NCBI GenBank assembly: GCA_023515745.1
Contig: JALECJ010000056.1
Span: 620,001 to 684,000, forward strand
Direction of reading: 5' to 3'
DNA: 64,000 nt
DNA from: Amoeboaphelidium protococcarum
Taxonomy: Eukaryota; Aphelidiomycota; Aphelidea
Numbering within the stretch: position 1 is the first letter of the stretch; every line of letters begins with the position of its first letter. Of this stretch, positions 46,101-57,069 are shown in pieces. The position numbers were made by a program, and so were the translations under genes. The notes beneath the pieces are model-generated. The model had not been told where the DNA came from. It saw nothing but the letters and a program-made list of their open reading frames with translations, and ran no database searches.

Positions 46101-46710
46101 CAAATTAGGCACTAACATTCATACGAGACATTCGCTCAATACCGATTCGTCTAGATACACGCTCACTGTCCACTACATCGGGAATCGAGTGAAGTAATTC
46201 CAATTCGCCTTCCACCAGGACAGCACCACGCACTTTAGCCATCACAACGTTATTTTCATCAAGCAGGAAACCAAACATCATTCGGTCCGTCAGAGCAGCA
46301 GGGAGCATCATTTCAAATTGATGGGTACATGCTGTATTCTCCTAGCACACCACAGTACCAATATCCTCCATAAAGCCAGACGACAGATCGCTAGAATGAA
46401 CCATAGGAAAAGCCTTGTGCAGTTTCACGCTGTCAAAGATCTGATCCCTTGTGTAGACAGCCTTGATAGTTTCAATCTCTGGAGAATTTACAGAGAATTT
46501 ACATGTAATTAAAAACTTGTAGTATATTTCCTAATTCTTGGCCTTTTTGTATTCAGATTGATTAGCACGGCGGCATTGGATTTCATGTAGAGTAACTACA
46601 CACAATCGCGACAAATAACTGATCAACGGCTATGCAATTAAATGAGACTCACCTTTATCAGTCGAGTGCACTTAAAGGTCTGGAGTTTCTACACAGCTCA
46701 CATTTCCCAT
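43102..46710 (-). CDS. Tandem alpha/beta-hydrolase-fold (nucleophile-less) fused to PKA-like AGC kinase
   Basis: One frame from ATG 46710 to TGA 43102-43104, 1202 aa; five separate open stretches all fall in this frame. The N-terminus MGNVSC fits N-myristoylation plus Cys acylation. Hydrolase-like domain 1 is at about 223-365 ([12 protein letters not shown]; elbow CGHYFQGG near 326 where GxSxG is expected). Domain 2 is at about 549-683 ([10 protein letters not shown]; elbow GGHGFGAS near 644), with a late [10 protein letters not shown] block. Both elbows lack the nucleophile Ser. The kinase spans about 858-1202: [43 protein letters not shown], activation loop [12 protein letters not shown], ending FDQF, like the FxxF end of PKA catalytic subunits. 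The kinase looks active. I infer a membrane-anchored kinase with sensor-like pseudo-hydrolase domains. A mis-joined pair of genes is unlikely because no TGA or ATG-linked break is seen. Confidence 0.85.
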
Positions 46711-46732
46711 CGCTTGAAATAGATGAGTGTTA

Positions 46733-47245
46733 ATGACTAGACCAATAAATAGCGGTGACAGACAGGCACAACCGACGCAACAATATGCGGCAACAGACGC
46801 GACACTGAATGAAAGTGTGAAACTGGAAAAGCCACGCGCGCTCTTGTTTTATCTTTCTTTCAATGTTTGTGGAGAGAAACGGGTGAGAAAATCGATCAAA
46901 CCGAATCTCCACGGCTCTCTCTCTCTCTCTTCGGGTAGAAAAGATTCTCTCTCGCGTTTCTTTCCCTCTTTTTCATTCAGTTCTTCTGTCTTTGATGAAG
47001 AATTATAATAGATCAAATCTGTAGCCGGACGCGCTATTGTTGCTTATTTGATCGCGTATTTGATGGCTCTATCGAAGCCCATGTATACTGGTATTGTGTA
47101 CGCATGGGTCATATTGTAGCCTAAAGTAACTAAATCCCTTGCAAAGGTCGCATATCGGTGGCTATTCTCACCTCTTTGTGCATATACCCACAATGGATAT
47201 ATATTGTTTGCGATGTTTTACTTAATTCATTATCAATCAATCTGA
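46733..47245 (+). CDS. Hypothetical protein, doubtful
   Basis: Open frame from ATG 46733 to TGA 47243-47245 (170 aa), starting 22 bp from the divergent kinase-fusion gene. The first half is Ser/Arg-rich and covers promoter-like CTCTCT sequence. The second half is hydrophobic (AGRAIVAYLIAYLMALSKPMY, LFAMFYLIHY) and could be a small membrane protein with a later start (for example ATG near 47061). No family recognised. Confidence 0.25.
46950..46960. promoter_or_regulatory. TCTCGCGTTTC motif
   Basis: Second copy of the 11-mer, 240 bp upstream of the kinase-fusion start and next to a (CT)n run at 46917-46930. Role inferred from recurrence only. Confidence 0.3.
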
Positions 47246-47643
47246 CCATATCGCGTTTTCAATTGGCGCCGTATGACATCTACTTATAAATCTTGAATGC
47301 ACATGATGTTCTATTATATTTGTTAGACTTCTTATAGAGTTTTACTCTTATGATGACAAGTACAGACTGATGCATTTCACATTTTAATTGTCAACTACCA
47401 AATTCTACACTCATGATCCGATTTAATTATAAGCTCATATTAAGAAATACCAATATCAATTTACACGTTCTCATAACGAATTTGAAAGATAATTAAACAT
47501 GGTATCAGAAACAGGTACGACATAGAGTTAGATATATTAATAATGTCATATGCTTTACATAATATTTAACGGTTGTGGACGGACGCGTTTGCTCAGCCTG
47601 GTGCGAATTTTAAAGCGAAATGGCCAACTTATTAAATCGATAT
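47246..47643. other. Intergenic
   Basis: AT-rich, no gene seen between the doubtful plus-strand frame and the 3' end of the Pus7 gene. Confidence 0.5.
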
Positions 47644-49410
47644 TCATTACTCTTGCTAACGGTCACTTTCAACGGTCATAAGTTCACGTAGAAGCATTGT
47701 CGCGTATTCAGAGCGGCCAAGTTTAAACTTAAGATTCAGCGCTGTCAACTGTCCATCATCGACGCCATTATTAGCATTGCTTTTGTTTTCAAGAGTATCC
47801 ATGTCAGAGTTCACAAGAGGTACTGTTGCATCGTTGTACTTTACGACATTCCATTCCAGATCTAAAGTGCATTCACCGCGTGCATCAAGTCCAGCAATAA
47901 TCCTTCTATAATCACCGTACAAGTCCAATTTCTTGTACAAATCCATCATACTATCTCTGTTAAATCCATCTACGGCGATGAGATTCTAATAGAATACGCC
48001 CACTTCATTCTTGGGTAACTATGATTGAGAACCAAAACAAGGGAGAACTACTTGGGAGATATGATAATCGCCACAATCTTCAGCAGATACATATTTGACA
48101 TTAGCTGATCTGCTCTCGGAGTCACCACCACGAACACTATTATTCTGATCATTAATCAAGACCAAATCACCCTCAATTACCTTCGTTCCATACTTGTTCA
48201 ATCTAAAGCTCGCACCCTGGTTCCACTGATAACTTTAATACGCGTGATAGTACATCATGCGGAGAGTACGAGGAATAGAGAGAATGGCACCTTGATAGTT
48301 GACTTTTTGTTACTGAAAATTCTTTATCAGAAATTCCAGAATCTTAGATGCGGACACTTCTCTTCGGCTAACACAATCCCTCAAGCGATTCAGATCTTCC
48401 AGCGATGTGTCTGCAGTGATCAAGTCATCATCCGAATCAAATTGCGGATGGTCGCTAAAAAGTGCAGATTTAACCAACAGATTCACAACTTCGGCATACT
48501 TAAGTTGTAACAGTAACTTTCCAACAAGGTGAGTGGGAGATTTACCGTGGCCAAATCGCTGCATTCCAAAATAATTTATAAATCCAGTCTGCTTGAGAGA
48601 TTGCAAACGTCTATCAATAGATTTAATATCATTGCATTGGATATTACGGAGGGTGATTTTGAATTGATTACCTGACAAGTCGCCCAGAGTTAGCTGCTAC
48701 TTTACACGAACCGGATTTCCAACCTAAATGTTATGGCGCCCTAAGAACACATTAGCACTCATCAAATGCCTCTCACTAACATTAAATGCAGTGACAAGTT
48801 GAGTGGTAATTCCGCGCTTATCTTTAGTACCAGCTACAGCTAATCTCTTGTGTTGGATGTTCAATGCTCTGGCTAGAATTTGCAAAGCATCATGAGTATC
48901 GCGATTAGATTTGCAAAGACGGAATAGAAGATAGAAGCTATCTTGACGCGTCCTGCTATTAGATTTTTTGACAACAATGCCGCCATCCTTAGTCTATGAT
49001 TCCAATTTACCATTAAATGCCTTTTTGATCCACTAATGCAGCTGAGTTCGCTGATCCTTTGCCAATTCCTACGACTCAAGCTAAACATCCTTCAAACTTC
49101 CATTTAAAACTGCAAACAAGTGTTCTTTAATATCAGCTGATATAATATGCGAGAAATCGCTAGGAATCTCCAATTGAGACTAGTCTTGTAAAATATCATC
49201 GCTATCTGTCGGTGGCGCAGATACATCAGACAACACTACGATATTTCCCTAAGGATCGATTTCATTCACGATGAAGTCTTCATATCTCTACTTAAGAATG
49301 CCAGAGAATCTCTCATCAGCAGTACTACCAAGATATTCAGAGATCCCCACTTCAGCTTCTGTCTGCTAAGAAGCAGAGCTAGATTCGTCCTGTCTTTTAC
49401 GCTTTTGCAT
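47644..49410 (-). CDS. PUS7: tRNA pseudouridine synthase Pus7 (TruD family)
   Basis: ATG 49410 to TGA 47644-47646, 588 aa, one exon. N-terminus KRKRQDESS is a nuclear-signal-like cluster. Family blocks: FSGILKQRYEDFIVNEID, FYLLFRLCKSNRDTHDALQILARALN, the catalytic VAGTKDKRGITTQ (active-site Asp), NQFKITLRNI, and FINYFGMQRFGHGKSPTHLVGK, diagnostic of TruD/Pus7. Pus7 makes pseudouridine in tRNA, U2 snRNA and mRNA. It is close to the yeast protein in domain order, slightly shorter than usual (about 676 aa in yeast). Confidence 0.93.
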
Positions 49411-50270
49411 CAATAAATACTTCTATCAAAATGTTCAATGAAAGAAACTAAACTTGTAGAAAAGTGCGAAAATGTGATGCACTTCATAGAAATGCTTCTT
49501 GTTGAAGGATTACAACCACCTCACTTGTAAGTAAGACGCGTCTAGCTGAAGTATGATACATACAGATAAAGCATGGTACGATTGATAAAATGTTAACGCG
49601 TGCTATCCTCAGTTAAATGAAATAACTATGAGGCCTGAACGTCATGAGAAAGGTTATAGATATATAAAAAGATGTGAAGATGAGAGTATAGAATTTCTCG
49701 CAATAGAGTAACTAATAAGATCTAGTTAGACTTCAGATTGAGAAATACGCGTCTATATATGGAAGGGGAACGTTTACTGAACCACTAGTCAAATGTTAGT
49801 AAAAACTTAATCTTCCAATCTACTGATACTGAAAAAAGAAAGAAGTGTTCGGTCATTGCGAATTTAAACTCGCGCGCGCGTTTCTGCTCTCGCGTTTCGG
49901 AGTTCAACGACCGACTTTGATAGTTCTCCAAGTGCTGTGTCGCTTGCTCCCGTGTCACTCACTACCCATTGATCTTCGGTACCATTATTTCGACTCTTAT
50001 AAGTCATCTTTCATTAAGCGGCTCACTGATAAGCATTTGATACAACACTCATAAATTAAATGTTTGCTTCTCATTCCGATATCGTAACCGATACGGAAGC
50101 TTCAATGTTTCATCGATCAAGCGACTTTAAAATAATGCAGCCATTCATCGGTGAATAACAGTCTGTGGAATGCCTAATATTAATTCACCAAAATTGAAAA
50201 TAATAATTCGTAATGATAAACGTGAAGAGAATCAACAAAATAGTCCAAAATCTCATTATTCACTTATAAA
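49411..50270. other. Intergenic with recurrent CG-rich words
   Basis: 860 bp with no convincing gene. A plus-strand open frame near 49845-50216 lacks an ATG start and a recognisable product. Promoter-like words include ACGCGT (49536, 49597, 49747 areas), a CGCGCGCGCG run at 49871-49880, and the third copy of TCTCGCGTTTC at 49888-49898. Confidence 0.45.
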
Positions 50271-50861
50271 TCACGCCTGAATTCTGAATACTGACTCTAC
50301 AGGAAGGATGCCACAATCCACAATTTCAACATTCTTCTTTGGTCTGTCACTGGATCCAGTTTTAACCTTCTCAATCTTGCCCACAACTTCCATTGACTCT
50401 TCATCCAACACCTTGCCAAATACAACGTGTCTACCATCCAACCAAGAAGTCTTCACAGTGGTGATGAAGAATTGAGATCCATTAGTGTCAGGACCAGCAT
50501 TCGCCATACTCAGATAACCTGGACCGCTATGCTTGATATTAAAGTTCTCATCCTTGAACTTGAGGCCCCAAATAGACTTCCCACCAGTACCATCTCTATT
50601 GGTGAAATCACCACCCTAGATCATAAAATCTTTAATAACGCGGTGGAAAATTGAGTTCTTGTATCCAAATCCCTTCTCTCCAGTGGCCAGAGCCTTAAAG
50701 TTTTCCACAGTCTTCGGTACCTCCTTGCCAAACAGACCAATTACAATTCTTCCCAGCTCTTTATCACCATGCTTAATGTCAAAATACACCTTGTCAGTCA
50801 CCTCCAAACTGGCAAACACAGCACCAAACAGCAACGTGAAAATTAACAGAAACGAATTCAT
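50271..50861 (-). CDS. PPIB: Cyclophilin B-type peptidyl-prolyl isomerase (ER/secretory)
   Basis: ATG 50861 to TGA 50271-50273, 196 aa. Signal peptide [17 protein letters not shown] directs it to the secretory pathway. The cyclophilin domain is complete: [46 protein letters not shown] (catalytic Arg, Phe and Gln), [35 protein letters not shown] (Trp of the cyclosporin site). Only one Gln is a TAG codon. There is no KDEL; the C-terminus is SVFRIQA. Confidence 0.96.
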
Positions 50862-51273
50862 AATGACTTTACGGTTTAATCGTTCTTTATTTACTTAAAA
50901 GTTACAATGTTAAACGTGAGATTGACGAAGAAGATTGAGTATCGCGTGTGATCGCAAGAGGCTCCAATGGCGATCGCGATTAAAACTTTAGCTTCTAAAG
51001 AATCAGCGTCTAAATTGTCTCAGCTATGATCAGTATCAGATGATGTTTTCATTTGACAGATATCACTCATAAATTCATGCCAACTGTCCAATTTCAATAA
51101 AAACCACTAACCGACGTGGATAACCGGCTTATGGTGTCAGATCGGAGCGTTCCAGCAAATCCATAAAGGAAGGAGTATCACTTATCAAGGACACTTTCAG
51201 GAATTTACAATCACACAGAGCTGCATTTTAGGAGACAAATTGGGCAAACGACTAGTTTTTAAAGTAATCGCTG
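50862..51273. other. Intergenic
   Basis: Upstream of the cyclophilin gene and downstream of the next minus-strand gene; contains GATCGCGATT-type CG words near 50974. No gene seen. Confidence 0.5.
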
Positions 51274-52399
51274 TCAAAAGAATGTTCCAACCAATAATGT
51301 AACTTCTGTATCACCGCGTATACGCAACAGAACCTCTTGAATTTCTTCAATACTCTTGTTGCGTTTGGCCTCCACTACTAAATATCGAATTTCTTCCCTT
51401 GCATCCGTAAGAATTCTTCTCAATTCACCACGTGCAGCAATATGATCAATGTTCTTTGTACGGTCAAAGTCTCTACACAGCAAATCTTTAGAGTTTTTGA
51501 TCAAGTCCGGCCAATGAGCTCCAGGCGTAGTAAAGAATGGCACGATGATGGAACTAAAGTCGTCTAGTAACTCCATGTTCTGAACTCGCAAATCATCCAT
51601 CGCGGTAGCAGAAGGATGCAAGTGTTACAGTAGTAACCTGAAAAAGTCTTTAAGCCCAATTCCCTTCACTCCATTCTAACGCGATGAAAGGCAAACGGCA
51701 GCAGAAATCAAAGCTTCAAACCATTACCAGTTACTTATGCCTTATTACATGTTTGTGAAGTCACTTATATAAAGCCACTTTCGCGCATCTGAATCCAAGA
51801 TCAAAGACTATAATGCAGCACGCAGAGGGCGATTAACACCGTCACAGTAAATTGAGTGATAATTTCTACCACCCAACATGACTAAATGCAATAATAAATC
51901 CTCCGATGGAGAAGGAAATTTGGATATTGAATGCCAAATATTCTATGGATGACCAGCAAGTTTACCGTCGGACAGAAGAATCGATGGCTCATTATCCAAC
52001 ATCAGGCGCCCATAATGCTTATGAATTAGGTAAGTAAATTGACTTTAGCTGCCAGAAACATGAAACGCATTCATAGTCAACACAATCTATCCAGTATGGC
52101 CGGGAATATTATCTGCAAAGTTAATACCTTTGGCATTAAAGAACACAGCAAACAACTTTTCCAATATTGCATCTAAATCGTTCCCATCCTCCAGCATGAG
52201 ATTATAAGCTTTCTTAGCAGAGTGAAATATTATAAGTATAAAATTTGCAAATTCGAAAAAGCAGCAATCCTTGAACAATAACTGAAAATCGCAACCTTCT
52301 TTCAGTATCAGTTGATTTGATTAAGTCGATGTTGCAGCAATTCCATAGGTATGAACTTTTAAAGACATACTCCTCTTGAATAGACTGTGAGAGCGACAT
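51274..52399 (-). CDS. Hypothetical protein, unknown family
   Basis: Two exons, 52283-52399 and 51274-52212, joined by a 70-nt intron (GTTATT...CTAAG, both sides phase 0); 351 aa, TGA at 51274-51276. It is a globular protein of mixed helices. Recognisable stretches are AVFFNAKGINFADNIPGH, LLLHLVMLGGRNYHSIYCDG and LQSLILDSDARKWLYISDF, ending in a helical charged region (IRYLVVEAKRNKSIEEIQEVL). No signal peptide or membrane segment after removing the intron. I do not recognise a domain; the overall style recalls DUF-type proteins of protists. Confidence 0.55.
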
Positions 52400-52814
52400 T
52401 AGACCTCAAGTTACACCATGGAACTGAATTGAAACTAAGATAAAATCCGCCCAATTAATGGCAAAAGTCGAACGCGTCCACTGACTAGACGATTCAAACC
52501 TGACAAAATACAAGTAAAAGGTTAATTGGGCGGAGAGTCGAACATGACACGCGTAATAACAAGCAGTACAATTCATAATAGGCGAAACGAGTTTGTGGGA
52601 TAAAAGTGGGCGACGCAACAAGAAAGATCAAGAGAGAGTGAAAGGAAGAATGAGAGAGGCCGTTCGCACAAAATGAATCGCTCGTGGCGCGCGTCTTTCC
52701 GAATATTTTATCGATTTGAGTGAGAGAGAACGGCGACGTTATTCGAAAAAGAAATCGATCGAGTCACTTCAATACTGATTAAATATATTACACATATACA
52801 CACATCTGGTAAAT
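52400..52814. other. Intergenic, divergent promoter region
   Basis: Between the unknown minus-strand gene and glycogenin (plus); AG-rich and CG-rich words (GTGGCGCGCGTCTTTCCG near 52684). No gene seen. Confidence 0.5.
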
Positions 52815-54045
52815 ATGGTGAACAATTTGGAAGCGTTTGTTACTCTAGTTACAACGTAATTTATATATTTCCTTCAATAAAGTTTTTAAATATACTCGCA
52901 ATATATGTATATGTAGAGAGGATTACGTTATTGGTGCTTTGGTTCTGGCACAATCTCTAAGAGCAGTCGGTACTACACGGTAGTTGGTGGCAATGATCAC
53001 TGGGAACATTAGCGCGGGTAGTTAAGAAGAGTTAAAGGCTGTGTTTAATCAAGTCATCACTGTTGACTCTCTAAAGTCTAGCTCTCTGGACAATCTGAAA
53101 GTTCTCGGTCGTCCGGAGCTGGCGTACACTTACACTAAACTCCACATCTGGAACTTGGTCAACTTTGACAAGGTTGTGTTCATGGACGCGGACACTCTTG
53201 TGCTCAAGAATATTGACAACCTCTTCACTGACTATCAGCTGTCCGGTAATGGAAGTGGTGTTGCTGCAGCTCCAGACATGGGATGGCCCGACTGCTTCAA
53301 TAGTGGCGTCTTTGTTGCCAAGCCGTCCAAGGAGACTTTTGAAAATTTGATCAAATTCGCCGAGAGTCAAGGTAGTTTTGATGGTGGAGATCAGGGTCTG
53401 CTGAATGATTATTTCAAAGACTGGGCGCGTATTCCCTTCCTGTTCAATGTCGGATTCTGTGCTCTGTACTCGTACGTTCCAGCATTCCATAGATTTCGCA
53501 GTGATGTCAAGGTGGTGCATTTCCTTGGTGATTCCAAGCCTTGGAACTTTGACAGAAATCCAGATGGTACGCCAGTGGTGCATGGAAATATCTAGACTAG
53601 TGAAGAGTTCCTGAAGCTGTGGTGGTAGATCCATGACAGGTTCTACAAGAAGGAGAGAAGCACGGGCGATGGTTCTTCTGTTCCCGTTGGTTACAAGTAT
53701 AATCCAACTTAGTTCTAGCGTAATCAGGGTGGCTCTTACACGAGTGACGATTTCAGTAGAGGTTACTCATAGTCTCAGACTGTGGAGAATACCAATCCGT
53801 TCTTCAAGAGTCGCTATGATTGGAATGAGCAAGAGCTGGGTATGAATTTAAAGTCATCTGGCTCTGGTACGCCTGGTTCATCATCGCTGAATTAGTCCCA
53901 TCTGTCTCCTGTTGGTGCTAGTGGGAAGGAAGCTCATACCAGAAAGTCCAATCCTCATCTGAGTGGGGATGAAGATGAAAAGGGTGGTAGAAAGTTACCT
54001 TTGAAGAAATAGGCGCCAGCTTACGTCAATCCTCCAAAGAAGTGA
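52815..54045 (+). CDS. GYG: Glycogenin glucosyltransferase
   Basis: Exon 1 52815-52855, intron 52856-52916 (61 nt, GTAATT...GTAG), exon 2 52917-54045; 389 aa. It primes glycogen by self-glucosylation. GT8 landmarks: AFVTLVTTEDYVIGALVLAQSLR, the manganese-binding FMDADTLVL (D-x-D), FNSGVFVAKPS, DGGDQGLLNDYF, and LYSYVPAFHRF, whose Tyr corresponds to the auto-glucosylated Tyr, then VVHFLGDSKPWNF. The C-terminal tail is Ser/Gly/Gln-rich with YDWNEQELGM, resembling the glycogen-synthase-binding segment of other glycogenins. It indicates glycogen storage of the animal/fungal kind. Confidence 0.94.
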
Positions 54046-54266
54046 AGAAGTAAATGGCTGGAGGTATATATATATAAAGTTGGTGCAGTAAAAGAAAAGT
54101 AATATCAAATAGTTATGTGTGAGGTACAAGGGAATAATATTAGCTACTATAACTCAAATATTTAAAATCTTAGTGCTATTTTTTATCAATTGAAACTCAT
54201 TTCAGCGAGGATCAGCAACAGCAATCAATTGATAATTTAAATCCACCAAAGTAGAATATAAAAGTA

Positions 54267-55667
54267 TCAGAAATCAACCTGAGGGCGAAAGTGCTTAACC
54301 AGTTTGAACGATCTTACAGCAAAACGCAGATCCACCTTGTCATGCTAATACTTTTTGGCACGCACCACATCCTTCTGCATCTTGCGACGCTCCTTGAACC
54401 ACTCCTCAGTTCTAACTAATTGACCACTATTACTGTCCTGGTCATGTCGACCTGACCTGCGCGAACCACCATCAGTGTCATGAAATCTCTGCTTATAATA
54501 TCTCATCAAGGATCGATGTCCAATGGATTTACCACTAGGCAGTTTCCACTCTGCAGCATCTTCATCAACATCTCCATAATCATATTCATCACGATTATCG
54601 ACTTTTGACAGCTGTTGATGTTATCGCTCCCCTTTAACAATCATCAAAGAATTATCAGATGCCTGATCAACCTCCATAGCATTATTATCACTGACTACAG
54701 ACAAGGAATCGCGATCATCCACATCTTCCCAACCATCCTCTCCTTCTTCTTCATCATCCTATCCAAAATCATAAAATTGGGCAATCTCATCCACAAAGTC
54801 AATATCATCGGTGCTAATCTTACAATGACCAGCACTGGCCATGTGATTGCGCACACTTTCAATAGTCCAGAAAGTCTTCCCGCTAGTCTGGCAGTACAAG
54901 CACATGTTCCTCTCAGTGATCATATCAGCCAAGAATTGGAGCAGCGATCTCAGTCCAGTAGACTACTCAAATACATCGCGTAACTGTGCTCTGTTAGGGA
55001 CGTAGAATGAATGCCTATGTTCCATATGCAGCAAATTCTCATCCAGACTCTCGGAGTAATGACAACAGAAAAGACAGAAATGGTCAACGTCCAACTTTAA
55101 TGCTTCCTTCACTTTATCATCAAGCAATCCCTGGATCTAATCTTCAGAAGTTGCACCAATCACCTTCGAATGATAACTCTTGCCTCTAAATGAATCAGCT
55201 TTCAACAACTGAAGCATCTCCGATTCCATCAGAGCTTTAACAGAGCCATCAGCCACTTCCGACGCGTCTTGTTTATCAGCAACCTCGTCATTATGAGCAT
55301 TTACATCACTCTGTTAGTCAGCGGCATTCTATCGCTTCACCATATCCATATGCTTTCTACTAATCATATGACTATTATGAGCATTCTCAGAGCTAAAGTG
55401 CTTCTTGCAAACCTGACAATGCCACGCCTAGCCAGACATCTTCTGCTCAGTGTCCAACTTCTACTACTACTGTACTGCGATGAGACGCGCATTATACTCA
55501 GCAGCAGACACGATAGGCAGACCGGCCACTTTTCTCTTCAAATTGTATCGGTGGAAATCAGACTGATAGTGTGATTTCTATGTCACGGCATCAGCAAACT
55601 TGAGATTACAAGACACGCAGCTGTACATTTACGCCGTCGCTGGATCGCTCGTATGTCTATACTGCAT
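54267..55667 (-). CDS. ZNF622: REI1/ZNF622-like 60S ribosome maturation factor
   Basis: ATG 55667 (or the in-frame ATG at 55628, MYSCVSC, which matches family starts better) to TGA 54267-54269; up to 466 aa, one exon. C2H2 fingers: YSCVSCNLKFADAVTQKSHYQSDFH, WHCQVCKKHFSSENAHNSHMISRKH, a third CLFCCHYSESLDENLLHMEHRH and a fourth CLYCQTSGKTFWTIESVRNHMASAGH. The conserved REI1 block LPSGKSIGHRSLMRYYKQRF follows. Yeast Rei1 acts in late cytoplasmic maturation of the large ribosomal subunit. An acidic stretch lies between the third and last conserved blocks. Confidence 0.93.
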
Positions 55668-56204
55668 TTCAATGACACTTTTGATATTTACAACGAAATT
55701 GGATTATTGAATATCAACCACTGTGATACGTAAAAATTATGGAAAGATTGATTTACAACAGCTGAGTAAAGAGAGAAAATGTGAGAAAAGTGATCAAACA
55801 GTTCAAATCTACAGAACAACGCGTCGCTGCGATAGAAGAAAGGGACAGAGACGCTTCCGCAAAAAGCACTGCACCGCCGTCGCTTTAGTGTAATAGCTTC
55901 AGCGTTGTATAATTAGCTAGGCTTCTGTCTTATTTTAATCTAGGTATATCACGTATTGTGTAAATTAATTAATTTTGAGTCACAAATAAATTTGTAATAC
56001 GCCAAGCACTTTAGCCTGTGCCAGATCTTCCAGCTGATTCGCCCGTTGAGTAGCACAACTACATTGATCCAGTCACAAAGTGGTAATGGTGTAGCACACT
56101 GGAGTGCGAATAGATTGGAATCTCGATTAGATCATTTTTTCTATTCTTCATTGTACTAATTATAAATTGTTTAATAATAATAACTATAGTGACTAAATTT
56201 GAAA
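55668..56204. other. Intergenic, divergent promoter region
   Basis: Between REI1-like (minus) and the secreted Lys-rich protein gene (plus); contains ACGCGTCGCTGCG at 55819-55831. No gene seen. Confidence 0.5.
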
Positions 56205-56579
56205 ATGAAAGTATTATTTCTAATTTTTGCGGTGTTTGTGTTGTTTCAAGCGGCAGTGCTGGCCATTCCGACCGCGCCAAAGGGTGGTGATGTTGATAAA
56301 GGCAAGGGTGGTTAGAAGCCAGATGGAGCTCCTGGGTGTGGTAACAATGGTAAATGCGAAGGTAAAAAAGATGGAGATGGTAAGGGTAAAAAGGGTGAAG
56401 ATGGCAAAGGCCCAAAAGATGGCGACGGCAAGGGAAAGAGAGGTCGTAGGTGTAAGAGAAGTGTCGATGGCAAATGTAAAGATCGCAAAGGCAAGAAAGA
56501 CGGAGATAAGAAAGGCGACAAAGATGGTAAGGGTGGCAATGAGCAATGGAAAAGAAAAGAACAGAACCGCACTCAATGA
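56205..56579 (+). CDS. Secreted Lys/Gly/Asp-rich low-complexity protein
   Basis: ATG 56205 to TGA 56577-56579, 124 aa. Signal peptide MKVLFLIFAVFVLFQAAVLA, then an almost wholly Lys, Gly, Asp sequence with imperfect repeats of the form KxGDGKGKK/KDGDGKGK. There is an internal dibasic stretch GKRGRRCKRSVDGKC that looks like a furin/kexin-type processing site, and three or four Cys (GCGNNGKCEG, RRCKR, GKCKD). No known family. It may be a secreted polycationic peptide precursor, cell-wall protein or effector. The minus-strand open frames across it are mirror images of the low-complexity repeat. Confidence 0.65.
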
Positions 56580-57069
56580 GTGAGTGAGTGTTTGCTTTAG
56601 CATTCGTGTGTTTGCTCTGTTTATCGCTCCGACTTGCGTCCATGTATATAATAGTATTAATGATGAATAAATTGTTCATTCTCAATAATAATAAACCTTT
56701 ACTATTCAATACTGTAACAGTTGACTTTTATTAACTTTTCATGTCACTTGGACCCTGCAAACAATCATACCTGATGTGACGCAAGGGACAGTTAGATGGG
56801 TCACCGAGCATGGTAGCAAATGACATATCTACGAGACAGATGGAGATATTAAGCCCTGTAAAACGGTACAGTAGCGTTTATAATAACTCTAATGTTAAGT
56901 CCGTTTTTGTTCAGTTTCAGCCTTGTTGAAATCAAAACGCGGTTAAAAACGCGTTAAATCGTGATTTGCTAAATTTTCATTAATCCACCGGGGCGACTTA
57001 ATCTGATAGTTTTATTTGATTACAAATCAGATATAGAATAAAGCAGTTATTGATTACCTACTAATAGCA
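56580..57069. other. Intergenic
   Basis: Between two plus-strand genes; no gene seen. Contains AAAACGCGGTTAAAAACGCGTTAAA near 56935-56960. Confidence 0.5.

Noticed and set aside
49845-50216. Plus-strand open frame in the Pus7/cyclophilin spacer
   Set aside because: No ATG at its start, no family resemblance, and runs of this length are expected when only TGA stops.
56220-56603. Minus-strand frames rich in Pro/Leu or Phe/Thr over the secreted Lys-rich gene
   Set aside because: They mirror the low-complexity Lys/Gly/Asp repeat; the plus-strand frame has a signal peptide and a TGA stop.
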